From Rhodobacter sp. (GTDB lineage: Bacteria; Pseudomonadota; Alphaproteobacteria; Rhodobacterales; Rhodobacteraceae): a stretch of DNA of 64,000 nt. The position numbers were made by a program, and so were the translations under genes. Under the pieces are notes generated by a model. It was not told where the DNA came from. It did no database searches and saw only the letters and a list, made by a program, of their open reading frames with translations. The DNA lies in contig JAIYAE010000033.1 in assembly GCA_027489175.1 (NCBI GenBank), positions 62,001 to 126,000 on the forward strand, in the 5' to 3' direction. Each line of letters starts with the position of its first letter. Position 1 is the first letter of the stretch. Positions 26,415-35,230 of the stretch are shown here, piece after piece.

Positions 26415-28888
26415 CCCGCGTCCTGCGATGGCTGGTTCTGGCGCTGTCCTTGCTGGCAGCCCCCCTCGCCGCGCAGATCCTGCCGGGGGCCGAGCCGTCC
26501 GCCGGGCTGGAACCGGTCATTGACACCGAAAACCTGAACTACGACGACTGGGAGGCGATGGCCGAACGCGCCGAGGCCGAAATTGCCAATCGCAACACCT
26601 CGACTGACCGGCTCGAACTGATCCGTTCGCAACTCGCCCAGTGGCGCGCCGCCCTTCTGGACGCCCAAAGCGCCAATTCCGCCCGCATCACCACCCTCCG
26701 CCAGCAGCTGGAAGCCCTTGGCCCCGCCCCGGCAGAAGGTGAGACCGAGGCCGAGGAAATCTCCAAACGCCGCCAGGAACTCGCCAGCCAGCTGGTGCGC
26801 CTGCAAGCCCCCGGCATCGCCGCCGAAGAGGCCTACCGCCGCGCCAACGGCCTCATCGCCGAGATTGACCGCACTCTGCGTGACCGGCAGGCAGACCAGC
26901 TGTTGCAGCTTTGGCCCTCGCCGGTGAACCCGACGAACTGGCCCGAAGCGGCCATCGGCCTGTCCGACACGCTCCTGCGCCTCTGGGATGAGGCCGCGAC
27001 CACCTGGACCGACCGCAATCGCCGGGCCGAGCTGTTCGACAACATGCCGCTGATCCTGATCCTGCTGGTCGTGGCACTGGCGCTGGTCGTCTACGTCCGG
27101 CGCTGGACCGAAGCCTTTGCCGAACGCCTGCTTACCGGCGCCTCGGCACGCGGGCGCAATGTCTGGTCGCTCCTCGCCTCGACCGGGGGGGTGATCCTGC
27201 CGACGCTGGGCATGGTGGCGCTGGCCGCGGCCTTCGTCGCCAGCGGCATGCCGGGCGAGATCGGCATCCAGATCACCGCCGCCTTGCCAATGGTCGGCTT
27301 CACGATCTTCTCTGCCGCCTGGCTGGGCCGCCGCGCCTTTCCAGTGACGCAGGGCGATGACGCCGTCCTGCCGCTTCCCCCCGAACGCCGCGCCGAAGGG
27401 CGGTTCCTGGGCGTGATGATGGGCGTGGTGCTCGCCGCTGACCAGCTGCGCTTTGCCGCGATGGACGCGCAGGCCTATTCCGATGCGACGACCGCGGTGA
27501 TGTCCTTCCCGATCCTTCTGACCGGGGGCCTCATCCTGTTGCGCGTGGGCCGGGTCTTGCGCCGCACGAAGGAACTGGCCGAGCGCAGCTATGCGCTCCG
27601 GCTGCTTGCGCTTCTGGCGCGCGGTCTGGCGGTCATCGGCATTGCCGGCCCGGTCCTTGCCGCCTTCGGCTATGTGCAGGCCGCCGCCGCTTTGGTCTAC
27701 CCGTCGATCCTGTCGCTTGGCCTGATCACCCTTCTCTTCATCCTGCAGCGGTTGATCGGCGATGCCTGGGCGATGATCCTGAAAGCCGACGAAAAGGGCC
27801 GCGACGCGCTGGTGCCGGTGCTTGCGGGCTTTGCGATGACCCTCGCTTCCTTGCCGGTCTTCGCGCTGATCTGGGGCGCCCGCGCCTCGGACCTAACAGA
27901 ACTTTGGACGCGCTTTTCCGAGGGCTTCCAGATGGGGGCCACGCGGATTTCCCCGACCAATTTCATGGTCTTCGCCGTGGTCTTCGTGATCGGCTACATG
28001 CTGACGCGGCTCTTTCAGGGGGCACTGCGCACCTCGATCCTGCCCAAGACCAGCATGGACCAGGGCGGCCAGACCGCCCTTGTCGCAGGCATCGGCTATG
28101 TCGGCATTTTCCTTGCGGCGCTGATTGCCGTCCGATCGGCGGGCCTTGACCTTTCCGGCCTGGCTATCGTCGCCGGTGCCCTGTCGGTCGGTATCGGTTT
28201 CGGCCTGCAGAACATCGTCTCGAACTTCATTTCGGGCATCATCCTTCTGATCGAACGCCCCGTAAGCGAGGGCGACTGGATCGAGGTTGGCGGCGTTCAG
28301 GGCCGCGTCCGCTCCATCTCCGTCCGCTCCACCCGGATTGAAACCTTCGACCGTAATGACGTCATCGTCCCGAACGCCGACCTCATCACCGGCCAGGTCA
28401 CGAACTGGACGCGCTTCAACCTATCTGGCCGCCTCATCGTGCCGGTGGCCGTGGCGCAAGGGTCTGACACCCGAAAGGTCGAACGCATCCTGCGCGAGGT
28501 GGCCGAAGCGCAGCCCCTTGCCATCCTGAACCCGCCGCCCCTGATCGTGTTCATGGGCTACACCGCCACCCAGCTCAACTTTGAAATCCGGGTGATCCTG
28601 CGCGACGTGAACTTCAGCCTCTCTGTGCGCAGCGACATCAACCATCAGGTCCTGCAGCGTCTTGCGGCCGAGGAGATCCACATCGTCCCCGTGGCGCCCC
28701 CGCCTGACCCGGTCCAGACCGCCAAGACCCTGCTGGCCATGGCCGATCTTGTGGCCCCGCACGGCCATCAGCCTGACGGTGCTGCGGCAGAACCCGCCAC
28801 CGGACCGACCACCGCCAAAACCCCTGCCGCCAGGAAGGCCGCAGCCAAGGGCATACCGCCGGATGATGTGAAAGGCGCCGATCGATGA
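26411..28888 (+). CDS. Large MscS-family mechanosensitive channel with N-terminal DUF3772-like region
   Basis: An 825-residue inner-membrane protein. A signal peptide (about 1-20) is followed by a periplasmic coiled-coil region (DUF3772-like), about ten or eleven transmembrane helices, and the MscS pore and beta domain: GLQNIVSNFISGIILLIERP, VSEGDWIEVGGVQGRV and RVRSISVRSTRIETFDRNDV. A disordered Ala/Pro/Lys tail closes it. It likely acts as an osmotic release valve. It overlaps cysK and alaX by four bases each. Confidence 0.9.
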   Translation: MTRVLRWLVLALSLLAAPLAAQILPGAEPSAGLEPVIDTENLNYDDWEAMAERAEAEIANRNTSTDRLELIRSQLAQWRAALLDAQSANSARITTLRQQLEALGPAPAEGETEAEEISKRRQELASQLVRLQAPGIAAEEAYRRANGLIAEIDRTLRDRQADQLLQLWPSPVNPTNWPEAAIGLSDTLLRLWDEAATTWTDRNRRAELFDNMPLILILLVVALALVVYVRRWTEAFAERLLTGASARGRNVWSLLASTGGVILPTLGMVALAAAFVASGMPGEIGIQITAALPMVGFTIFSAAWLGRRAFPVTQGDDAVLPLPPERRAEGRFLGVMMGVVLAADQLRFAAMDAQAYSDATTAVMSFPILLTGGLILLRVGRVLRRTKELAERSYALRLLALLARGLAVIGIAGPVLAAFGYVQAAAALVYPSILSLGLITLLFILQRLIGDAWAMILKADEKGRDALVPVLAGFAMTLASLPVFALIWGARASDLTELWTRFSEGFQMGATRISPTNFMVFAVVFVIGYMLTRLFQGALRTSILPKTSMDQGGQTALVAGIGYVGIFLAALIAVRSAGLDLSGLAIVAGALSVGIGFGLQNIVSNFISGIILLIERPVSEGDWIEVGGVQGRVRSISVRSTRIETFDRNDVIVPNADLITGQVTNWTRFNLSGRLIVPVAVAQGSDTRKVERILREVAEAQPLAILNPPPLIVFMGYTATQLNFEIRVILRDVNFSLSVRSDINHQVLQRLAAEEIHIVPVAPPPDPVQTAKTLLAMADLVAPHGHQPDGAAAEPATGPTTAKTPAARKAAAKGIPPDDVKGADR

Positions 28889-29601
28889 CAGAGCTTCTCT
28901 TCCGCGAGGATGCCTATCTCGCAGCGGCTGATTGCCAGATCATCGGCCACACGCCTGAAGGCGGGCTGATTGTCGACCGGTCGGTCTTCTACGCCACAGG
29001 GGGGGGGCAGCCGGGCGACAGCGGGGTCCTCGAATGGTCAGGCGGGGTCCTGACGATTGCCACCACCCTGAAGGTCGATGGCGGCATCGCCCTGATCCCG
29101 GCCGAGCCTATGCCCATGCCCCCCATCGGTGCCCCTGCGCGTCAGATCCTCGACTGGGCCCGTCGCCACCGGCACATGCGGGTGCATACCGCGCTGCACC
29201 TTCTGTCGGTCGTGATCCCGCTGCCGGTGACCGGCGGCCAGATCGGCGCAGACAAGGGGCGGCTGGATTTCGACATGCCGGACCCACCCGGTGACACGGC
29301 AGCAATCGAGGGCGTGCTGAACAGCCTTATCGCGCGTGATCTTGCCGTCACCGATGACTGGATCACGGATGACGAGCTTCTGGCCAATCCTGGCCTCGTC
29401 AAGACCATGTCGGTCCGCCCGCCGATGGGGCAAGGCCGGGTGCGGCTGGTGCGGATCGGGGCAGGGGCCGACCAGATCGACCTGCAACCCTGCGGCGGCA
29501 CCCACGTCGCCCGCACCGGTGAGATTGGCCGCGTGACGATCAGCAAGATCGAAAACAAGGGCCGCCAGAACCGCCGGGTGACCATTGCTCTGGCCGACTA
29601 G
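28885..29601 (+). CDS. Alanyl-tRNA editing protein AlaX
   Basis: A free-standing trans-editing domain that hydrolyses Ser- or Gly-mischarged tRNA-Ala. The 238-residue protein shows FYATGGGQPGDSG, the zinc motif HxxxH (His101, His105 in HTALH) and CxxxH (Cys203, His207 in CGGTH). The length fits the medium-sized AlaX-M class. It is the last gene of the cysK-mscS-alaX run. Confidence 0.9.
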   Translation: MTELLFREDAYLAAADCQIIGHTPEGGLIVDRSVFYATGGGQPGDSGVLEWSGGVLTIATTLKVDGGIALIPAEPMPMPPIGAPARQILDWARRHRHMRVHTALHLLSVVIPLPVTGGQIGADKGRLDFDMPDPPGDTAAIEGVLNSLIARDLAVTDDWITDDELLANPGLVKTMSVRPPMGQGRVRLVRIGAGADQIDLQPCGGTHVARTGEIGRVTISKIENKGRQNRRVTIALAD

Positions 29602-29721
29602 GGCGCTGCGGTCCTTTGTCGTCAGGCCCGTGGCACAAAGGTAAACAAAGGCTGAATGCCCACGCATAAGCATTTGAAATATATGTGTTTCTGAAATCTT
29701 TCCGCCGTGGACAGACTCCCC

Positions 29722-30981
29722 TTACCCTGGCAGGATCAGCACCGCACGGAAGTCGTTCACATTGGTCAGCGTGGGCCCCGTCACGACCTGCCCCCCCACC
29801 GCAGCAAAAAAGCTATGGGCATCATTCCGCCCCAGGGCCGCGCGTGCGTCCAACCCCACGGCCTTGGCCTTTGCAAGGGTCTCCGGCCCAATCACCGCCC
29901 CCGCTACCTCGGCCGCGCCATCAACCCCATCGGTATCGCAAGCAATGGCATGGATGCCCGGCGCACCGTCGAGGGCCAAGGCCAAAGCCAGACAGAACTC
30001 CGCATTTGGCCCTCCCACCCCATCCCCGGTGCGGGTAACCGTCAGCTCCCCCCCCGAAAGCAGCAGCACCGGCTTTGAGCCAGGTGCCAACCCGGCCGCA
30101 ATCTCCTTGGCCTGTGCCGCCTGCAGGGCCGCAACCTCACGCGCCTCGCCCTCCAGCCGGTCGCCCAGCAGCCGCACCTCGCACCCCGCCGCCGCCGCCC
30201 TCTCAGCCGCCGCCGCCAACGACTGCGCCGGCGCGGCGTAGATCACATTCTCCACCCGGCTCAGGCGGGGGTCGCCGGGCGGGATCACTCCTGACCGCGC
30301 CAACGCCTCCGGCACAGAAGGCGGCACCGGCACCGACCAGCGCCGCAGCACCTCGGCCGCGTCGTCCGGGGTCGTCGCATCCCCCACGGTTGGCCCCGAG
30401 CCAATGAACGCCGGATCATCCCCCGGCACGTCCGAGATCATCAAGGCCAGCATCCGCGCCGGATAAGCCGCCGCCGCCAGCTGCCCCCCCTTCACCCGGC
30501 TCAGGTGCTTGCGCACGACGTTCATCGCCGAAATCGGCGCGCCGCTGGCCAGCAGCGCCGCATTCACCGCCTGCTTTTCCGCCAGCGTCACCCCGTCGTT
30601 CGGGGCCACCAGCAGGGCCGATGCCCCGCCTGAAATCAGCGCCAGCACGAAATCCGCCTCACCAAGGCCCGCCAGCAGCTCCAGCATCCGCAGCGTCGCT
30701 GCGGCCCCGGCGGCATCGGGCACGGGGTGGGCCGCCTCGACAATCTCAACCCCCCGGCAGGGGCGGCCATAGCCGTAGCGGGTGATCACCAGCCCCTCGC
30801 AGGGACCCCAGACCGCCTCAACCGCCTCGGCCATCCGGGCGCTGGCCTTGCCGGCCCCGATCACCACCACCCGGCCCGCAGGCTTTTCCGGCAGAACCCG
30901 GGCCAGCGACCGCATCGGATCGGCCACTTCGACCGCCCGGTCGAACAGGCTGCGCAGGAAGGCGACGGGGTCAGGGATCAT
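29722..30981 (-). CDS. Glycerate 2-kinase (MOFRL family)
   Basis: Phosphorylates D-glycerate, or reduces the hydroxypyruvate/tartronate pool via glycerate, to 2-phosphoglycerate. The 419-residue protein has the N-terminal GAGKASARMAEA motif, LISGGASALLVAP, VRKHLSRVKGGQLA, DVPGDDPAFIGSGPT and the C-terminal MOFRL domain (LLLSGGELTVTRTGDGVGGPNAE, CDTDGVDG). The start is ATG 30981, inside the end of the lacI-type gene (11-base overlap). It is the last gene of the long catabolic operon and suggests that glycerate is an end product. Confidence 0.92.
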   Translation of the reverse strand: MIPDPVAFLRSLFDRAVEVADPMRSLARVLPEKPAGRVVVIGAGKASARMAEAVEAVWGPCEGLVITRYGYGRPCRGVEIVEAAHPVPDAAGAAATLRMLELLAGLGEADFVLALISGGASALLVAPNDGVTLAEKQAVNAALLASGAPISAMNVVRKHLSRVKGGQLAAAAYPARMLALMISDVPGDDPAFIGSGPTVGDATTPDDAAEVLRRWSVPVPPSVPEALARSGVIPPGDPRLSRVENVIYAAPAQSLAAAAERAAAAGCEVRLLGDRLEGEAREVAALQAAQAKEIAAGLAPGSKPVLLLSGGELTVTRTGDGVGGPNAEFCLALALALDGAPGIHAIACDTDGVDGAAEVAGAVIGPETLAKAKAVGLDARAALGRNDAHSFFAAVGGQVVTGPTLTNVNDFRAVLILPG

Positions 30982-31990
30982 GCGGCTGGCCCTCGCTGGA
31001 GGCACGGATGACAAGATCGACCGGAGTCACGGTTTCCGGCGGCGGCTTCGTGCCGGTCTCAAGCCAGCCAAGCACGGTCTCTGCCACCCCGCGCCCGAAG
31101 CCTGCCACATCACACCGGACCGAGGTCAGCCCGGGCCAGACCTGCGCGCATTCTTCGATATCGTCAAAGCCAACGACCTTGAGGTCCCGGCCAACCTGCC
31201 GCCCGATCTCGGCGCAGCCAGACAAAAGGCCAAGCCCCGCCAGATCGTTGAAACAGAGGACGGCGTCCACCTCGGGGTGGTCCTCCGCCAGCCGCACCGC
31301 TGCTGCACGGCCAAAGGCACGGGTCGGACGGCCGGGCAGGTGCAAGGGGGGCATGCCCACCCCGGCCACCGCTGCAAGATAGCCCGCCATGCGCTGTTCG
31401 GTCACCTCACGCCCTTCCAGCCCGCCAAGAAACGCAATCCGCCGCGCGCCGGTTGCCAGTAGGTGATCGGTCGCCATACGGCTGCCGGTCCGGTAATCTG
31501 GGACCGAAAAGGGAAACCGCGCCACATCGGCCACCGCCCGGCGCAGGACTTGCATCGTGGGGACATTGGCACGGGCAATGGCGTCAAAGGTGGCCTCGAC
31601 CGCGCCATAGGCGGGCGACAGGATCAGGGCTGCCACCCCATGCTCCAGCATCGCGCTCACGACCTGCGCCTGTTGGTCGGGGTCTTCATCGGTGTTGGCC
31701 AGCACCGTGGCAAAGCCCTTGGCCGACAGCGCCATCTGCACCGAGGTGGCGAATTCGGTGAAGAACGGGTTCCGCAGATCGTTGATGACGAGCCCGATCA
31801 GCCCGGTGTTCGACTGGCGCAGCTGCGCAGCTGAGCGGTTGTAGACATATCCCAGATCGGCCATCGCCTGCCGCACATCCGCCCGGGTTTCGGCGCGCAC
31901 AAGGGGGCTGTTCTGCAGCACCAGACTGACTGTCGATTTCGACACGCCCGCGCGGCTTGCGACATCGATGATCGTAGGCCTGCGGTCCAT
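30971..31990 (-). CDS. LacI-family transcriptional regulator
   Basis: A 339-residue regulator with the LacI helix-turn-helix at the N-terminus (TIIDVASRAGVSKSTVSLVL, about 6-25), the hinge helix region (NRSAAQLRQSNTGLIGLV) and a sugar-binding periplasmic-binding-protein-like core. It starts six bases after the DUF993 stop and overlaps the glycerate kinase, so it belongs to the operon. The two CG-centred operators upstream of the first operon gene at 48022-48060 are its probable targets (inference). Confidence 0.92.
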   Translation of the reverse strand: MDRRPTIIDVASRAGVSKSTVSLVLQNSPLVRAETRADVRQAMADLGYVYNRSAAQLRQSNTGLIGLVINDLRNPFFTEFATSVQMALSAKGFATVLANTDEDPDQQAQVVSAMLEHGVAALILSPAYGAVEATFDAIARANVPTMQVLRRAVADVARFPFSVPDYRTGSRMATDHLLATGARRIAFLGGLEGREVTEQRMAGYLAAVAGVGMPPLHLPGRPTRAFGRAAAVRLAEDHPEVDAVLCFNDLAGLGLLSGCAEIGRQVGRDLKVVGFDDIEECAQVWPGLTSVRCDVAGFGRGVAETVLGWLETGTKPPPETVTPVDLVIRASSEGQPHDP

Positions 31991-31996
31991 CGCGGT

Positions 31997-33166
31997 TCAG
32001 CGTTGCTCCACCCCATGCAGCGCCAGAAGCTGCGCCATCCGCGCTTCGGCAAGGTCCGGCCGGGCCAGAAGCCCCGCCGCATCCGCCAGCCGGAACACCG
32101 CTGCATAATGCGTGATGTCGCGGCTGGATTGGAAGCCGCCCGGCATGATGAAATGCCGCTGGTGGCCATTCAGCCACGCGAGGAACGCGATCCCCGCCTT
32201 GTAGAACCGCGTCGGCGCACGAAAGATCTCACGGCTAAGGGGCACGGTGGGGGCGAGAAGGCGGTTGTAGGTGGCAAGGTCGCCCATGGCCAACGCCTCT
32301 AGCGCCTGTGCTGCCGCCGGGGCGATGGCGGCGAAGATGCCAAGAAGGGCGTGGGAATGGCGGGTGCCATCGCCTGCGATCAGGGGGGCGTAGTTGAAGT
32401 CATCCCCGGTATAGAGGCGGACGCCTGCGGGAAGGCGGGCGCGGAAGGCTTCCTCATGCGCCTGATCCAGCAGGGAAATCTTGATGCCATCCACATTGCC
32501 CGGGTTTTCGGTGATCAGGTTCAGGACAAAGTCTGAGGCGGTCGCCACATCGCTGGACCCCCAGTACCCGGCAAGCTGGGGGTCGAACATATCCCCAAGC
32601 CAATGCAGGATCACCGGCTGGGCCGCCCCGTCGATCAGGCGGCGGTAGACCGAGTGATAGGTGTCCGGCTTGGCATTGATGGCCGTGAAGGCGCGGGACG
32701 CCATGAGGATAAGCTGCCCGCCCGCAGCCTCGATCGCCTCTGCCTGGGTTTCATAGGCGGCGGCGATGGCGTCGGGGGTGGTGAGGGCGGTCAGGGGCAG
32801 GTGATCCGTGCCCGCCCCACAAGCCACGCGCGGGCGCATCGGGTGGGCCTTTGCAGCCGCCATCGTGCGCTGGATCAATTCAAGTGCAGTGGGCCAGTCC
32901 ACCCCCATGCCGCGCTGGGCGGTGTCCATCGCCTCGGCCAGATGCAGGCCCTGGTCCCAAAGCTGGGCGCGGAAGGCAAGCGTGGTGTCCCAGTCCACCG
33001 CCGGCCGGCCGTCCCAAGGGGAGCGTTCGACCAAAGGGTCGCTGACGACATGGGCTGCGGCAAAGGCGGTGCGGGTCAGCGCGATGCGCGGCGCGCGGGG
33101 GGTAAGGGGCGTGCCGGTCAGGCGGTAGGGGCCGAGCCGGGCGTCGGCGGTGGGCAGGATCAGCAT
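31997..33166 (-). CDS. DUF993 family protein (TIM-barrel, aldolase-like)
   Basis: A 389-residue protein starting MLILPTADARLGPYRLTGTP. Segments such as CGAGTDHLPL, AAYETQAEAIEAAGGQLILM, PVILHWLGDMFDPQLAGYWG, NVDGIKISLLD and LYTGDDFNYAPLIAGDG fit the DUF993 family, which is related to dihydrodipicolinate-synthase-like barrels. The GIKIS lysine is a candidate Schiff-base residue (inference). The exact reaction is unknown. The repeat at 33195-33312 sits between this gene and the Dabb gene. Confidence 0.82.
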   Translation of the reverse strand: MLILPTADARLGPYRLTGTPLTPRAPRIALTRTAFAAAHVVSDPLVERSPWDGRPAVDWDTTLAFRAQLWDQGLHLAEAMDTAQRGMGVDWPTALELIQRTMAAAKAHPMRPRVACGAGTDHLPLTALTTPDAIAAAYETQAEAIEAAGGQLILMASRAFTAINAKPDTYHSVYRRLIDGAAQPVILHWLGDMFDPQLAGYWGSSDVATASDFVLNLITENPGNVDGIKISLLDQAHEEAFRARLPAGVRLYTGDDFNYAPLIAGDGTRHSHALLGIFAAIAPAAAQALEALAMGDLATYNRLLAPTVPLSREIFRAPTRFYKAGIAFLAWLNGHQRHFIMPGGFQSSRDITHYAAVFRLADAAGLLARPDLAEARMAQLLALHGVEQR

Positions 33167-33194
33167 CGGTTGGCCCCTCGTGCGGCTGTTGAGC

Positions 33195-33312
33195 GGAGCG
33201 CTGGCGCGCACGCTTTTTGTCTCGCCTCTGCGCGCAAGCGCGCAACCGGCGAGGGCGTTGGGGGCGCGTCGCCCCCCAAACCCCCAGAGGATATTTGGGC
33301 AAATGTGAAAGG
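33195..33312 (+). repeat. Dispersed intergenic repeat, copy B
   Basis: The match of copy A at 2378-2493: GGAGCGC, GCGCG, TTTTTGTCTCGCCTCTG, the CGCGCAAGCGCGC inverted repeat, AACCGGC, and a GGGGGCG-loop-GCCCCCC stem followed by AAACCCCC and an ATATTT end. It interrupts the operon between the Dabb and DUF993 genes, the largest gap in the operon (160 bases). Confidence 0.6.
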
Positions 33313-33326
33313 ATGGGCGTGCAGGG

Positions 33327-33647
33327 TCATGGCAGGTCTTTGATTGGCAGATCGAAGACGAGGATGCCGTCAAGGCCGCCTTCGCTTGCCGCGACAAGGG
33401 CGGCTCCGGCGCGCTTGTGGTCGGGGTGGGCCTGGTAGGCGGCGAGCGCGTCCCAATCGGTGAAATCGACGGAAAAGCCGTGCATGTAGCCACGCTCGAT
33501 CTTTTCGGGGCTTTCGGAGCGGCCGGTGTGGATGGAAAGGATGCCGGGAAGTTTTTCCCGGATCGCGGCGAGGTCGGCGAAGATCGTGGCGATATGGGCT
33601 TCGGTCACGTCTTCGCGGGCCCTCATCAGGACGATGTGGCGGATCAT
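33327..33647 (-). CDS. Dabb (stress-responsive A/B barrel) family protein
   Basis: A 106-residue dimeric ferredoxin-like barrel: MIRHIVLMRAREDVTE, GILSIHTGRSESPEKIERGY, then YQAHPDHKRAGAALVAA, the usual Dabb strand-helix pattern. Family members include catabolic decarboxylases, cyclases and proteins of unknown role, so a catalytic contribution to this pathway is possible. It overlaps the GMC gene by four bases. Confidence 0.85.
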   Translation of the reverse strand: MIRHIVLMRAREDVTEAHIATIFADLAAIREKLPGILSIHTGRSESPEKIERGYMHGFSVDFTDWDALAAYQAHPDHKRAGAALVAASEGGLDGILVFDLPIKDLP

Positions 33648-35230
33648 GCGGGGGCCCTTTCGCGGATCATGTCGGCGGCTTTTTCGGCGAGCATGATGGT
33701 GGCGGCGTTGGTGTTGGAGGAGACGACGCGCGGCATGATCGAGGCATCGACCACGCGCAGGTTTTCGATGCCGTTGAAGCGAAGCTGCGGGTCTACGACC
33801 GCCTCTGGGTCGCTGCCCATCCGGCAGGTGCCGGCGGGGTGGTGATCGGTCTTCGAATGGGTGCAGGCGTAGTCGAAATAATCCTGATCGGAGCGGACAT
33901 CCGGCCCCGGCAGGCGTTCGGCCAGCACATAGGGTTTCAGGGCGGATTGGCGCATCATGTCTTGCGCCAGCTTCAACCCGCGGATCGACATTTCGCGGTC
34001 ATGCGGGTCCTCCCAGTAGTTCGGGTCGATCAGCGGGGCGGCTTTCGGGTCGGCGCTGGCAAGGCGCACGGTGCCACGGGAGCGCGGGCGCAGGTAGGCC
34101 GAATTCAGCGTCACCCCACCTTGCGGCATGGCGGCCACGCCCGCCTCGATCCCGGAGCCGAGGCCAAGGTGGAACTGGATGTCGGGGCTGCGGGCGTCGG
34201 GGTCGGCGTACCAGAAGCCGCCGGTCTCAAAAAGGGAGGAGGCGACGGGCCCCTTGCGGGTGAGAAGGTACTGAAGCCCCGCCAGCGCCGACAGATGCGG
34301 CTTGGCGAAACGGTCATAAGTGTGCGGGCCGGTGCATTCGGCGATGACGAAAAGGTCAAGATGGTCCTGCAGATTTGACCCCACGCCGGGCTGGTCAAGG
34401 ACCACTGGGATGCCCAAGCTGCGCAGATGATCCGCCGGGCCAATGCCGGACAGCTGCAACAGGCGGGGGGAACCGATGGCACCGGAGGACAGGATCATCT
34501 GACCCGCACGGATCACGCCTTCCGGGGTTTCCACACCGAGGGCGCGGCCCTTTTCGACAACGATACGCAGGACTTGCGCGCCGGTCCGCACGGTCAGGTT
34601 TGCCCGCCCCCGCGCCGGGCCAAGATAGGCGATGGAGGTGGAGGAGCGGCGATAGTTCCGTTGTGTCAGCTGGTAGTAGCCGACGCCGTCCTGCTTTTCC
34701 CCGGTCATGTCCATGTTGCGGGGGATGCCCATTTCCGCGGCGGCCTTGAACCAGGCCTCACAGATCGGCAGGGGCGCGCGGGGCTGGCTGACGCCAAGGG
34801 GGCCGCCCTTGCCGTGATAGCGGTTGTCATGGGTGTCGTTGTCTTCCGCCTTGCGGAAGTAGGGGAGGATGTCCTCATAAGACCAGCCGGGGCAGCCCAA
34901 CTGCCGCCATTCGTCATAGTCCTGCGCATTGCCTCGCGTATAGATCTGCGCGTTGATGCTGGAGCCGCCACCGATCACGCGGGCCTGGGTATAGCGGATC
35001 ACCATCCCCTTCATGTGGCGCTGCGGCACGGTCTGCCAGCCCCAACTGCCGATGCCCTTGGTCATCTTCGCAAAGCCTGCGGGCAGGTGATAGAACGGGT
35101 GACGATCGCGCCCCCCGGCCTCCAGGAGCAGGACCCTGGCTGCCGGGTCTTCCGACAAGCGCGCGGCGAGGACGCAGCCCGCCGAGCCGCCACCGATGAT
35201 GAGGAAGTCATAGCCTTCGGTCATGATCAC
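33644..35230 (-). CDS. GMC oxidoreductase (choline dehydrogenase-like)
   Basis: A 528-residue FAD-dependent alcohol or sugar dehydrogenase: N-terminal FAD fold (DFLIIGGGSAGCVLAARLSE), ARVIGGGSSINAQIY, GAIGSPRLLQLSGIGP, and the C-terminal catalytic region with the KTDHHPAGTCRMG His and VVDASIMPRVVSSNTNAATI. The start ATG at 35230 overlaps the SDR stop (ATGA); a second ATG lies two codons on. It likely oxidises a hydroxyl of the imported substrate. Confidence 0.92.
   Translation of the reverse strand: MIMTEGYDFLIIGGGSAGCVLAARLSEDPAARVLLLEAGGRDRHPFYHLPAGFAKMTKGIGSWGWQTVPQRHMKGMVIRYTQARVIGGGSSINAQIYTRGNAQDYDEWRQLGCPGWSYEDILPYFRKAEDNDTHDNRYHGKGGPLGVSQPRAPLPICEAWFKAAAEMGIPRNMDMTGEKQDGVGYYQLTQRNYRRSSTSIAYLGPARGRANLTVRTGAQVLRIVVEKGRALGVETPEGVIRAGQMILSSGAIGSPRLLQLSGIGPADHLRSLGIPVVLDQPGVGSNLQDHLDLFVIAECTGPHTYDRFAKPHLSALAGLQYLLTRKGPVASSLFETGGFWYADPDARSPDIQFHLGLGSGIEAGVAAMPQGGVTLNSAYLRPRSRGTVRLASADPKAAPLIDPNYWEDPHDREMSIRGLKLAQDMMRQSALKPYVLAERLPGPDVRSDQDYFDYACTHSKTDHHPAGTCRMGSDPEAVVDPQLRFNGIENLRVVDASIMPRVVSSNTNAATIMLAEKAADMIRERAPA

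Noticed and set aside
29602..29721. A small RNA in the AT-richer 120-base gap between alaX and the glycerate kinase gene
   Set aside because: No convincing promoter, stem-loop with T-run or repeat could be found; AT-richness alone is not evidence.
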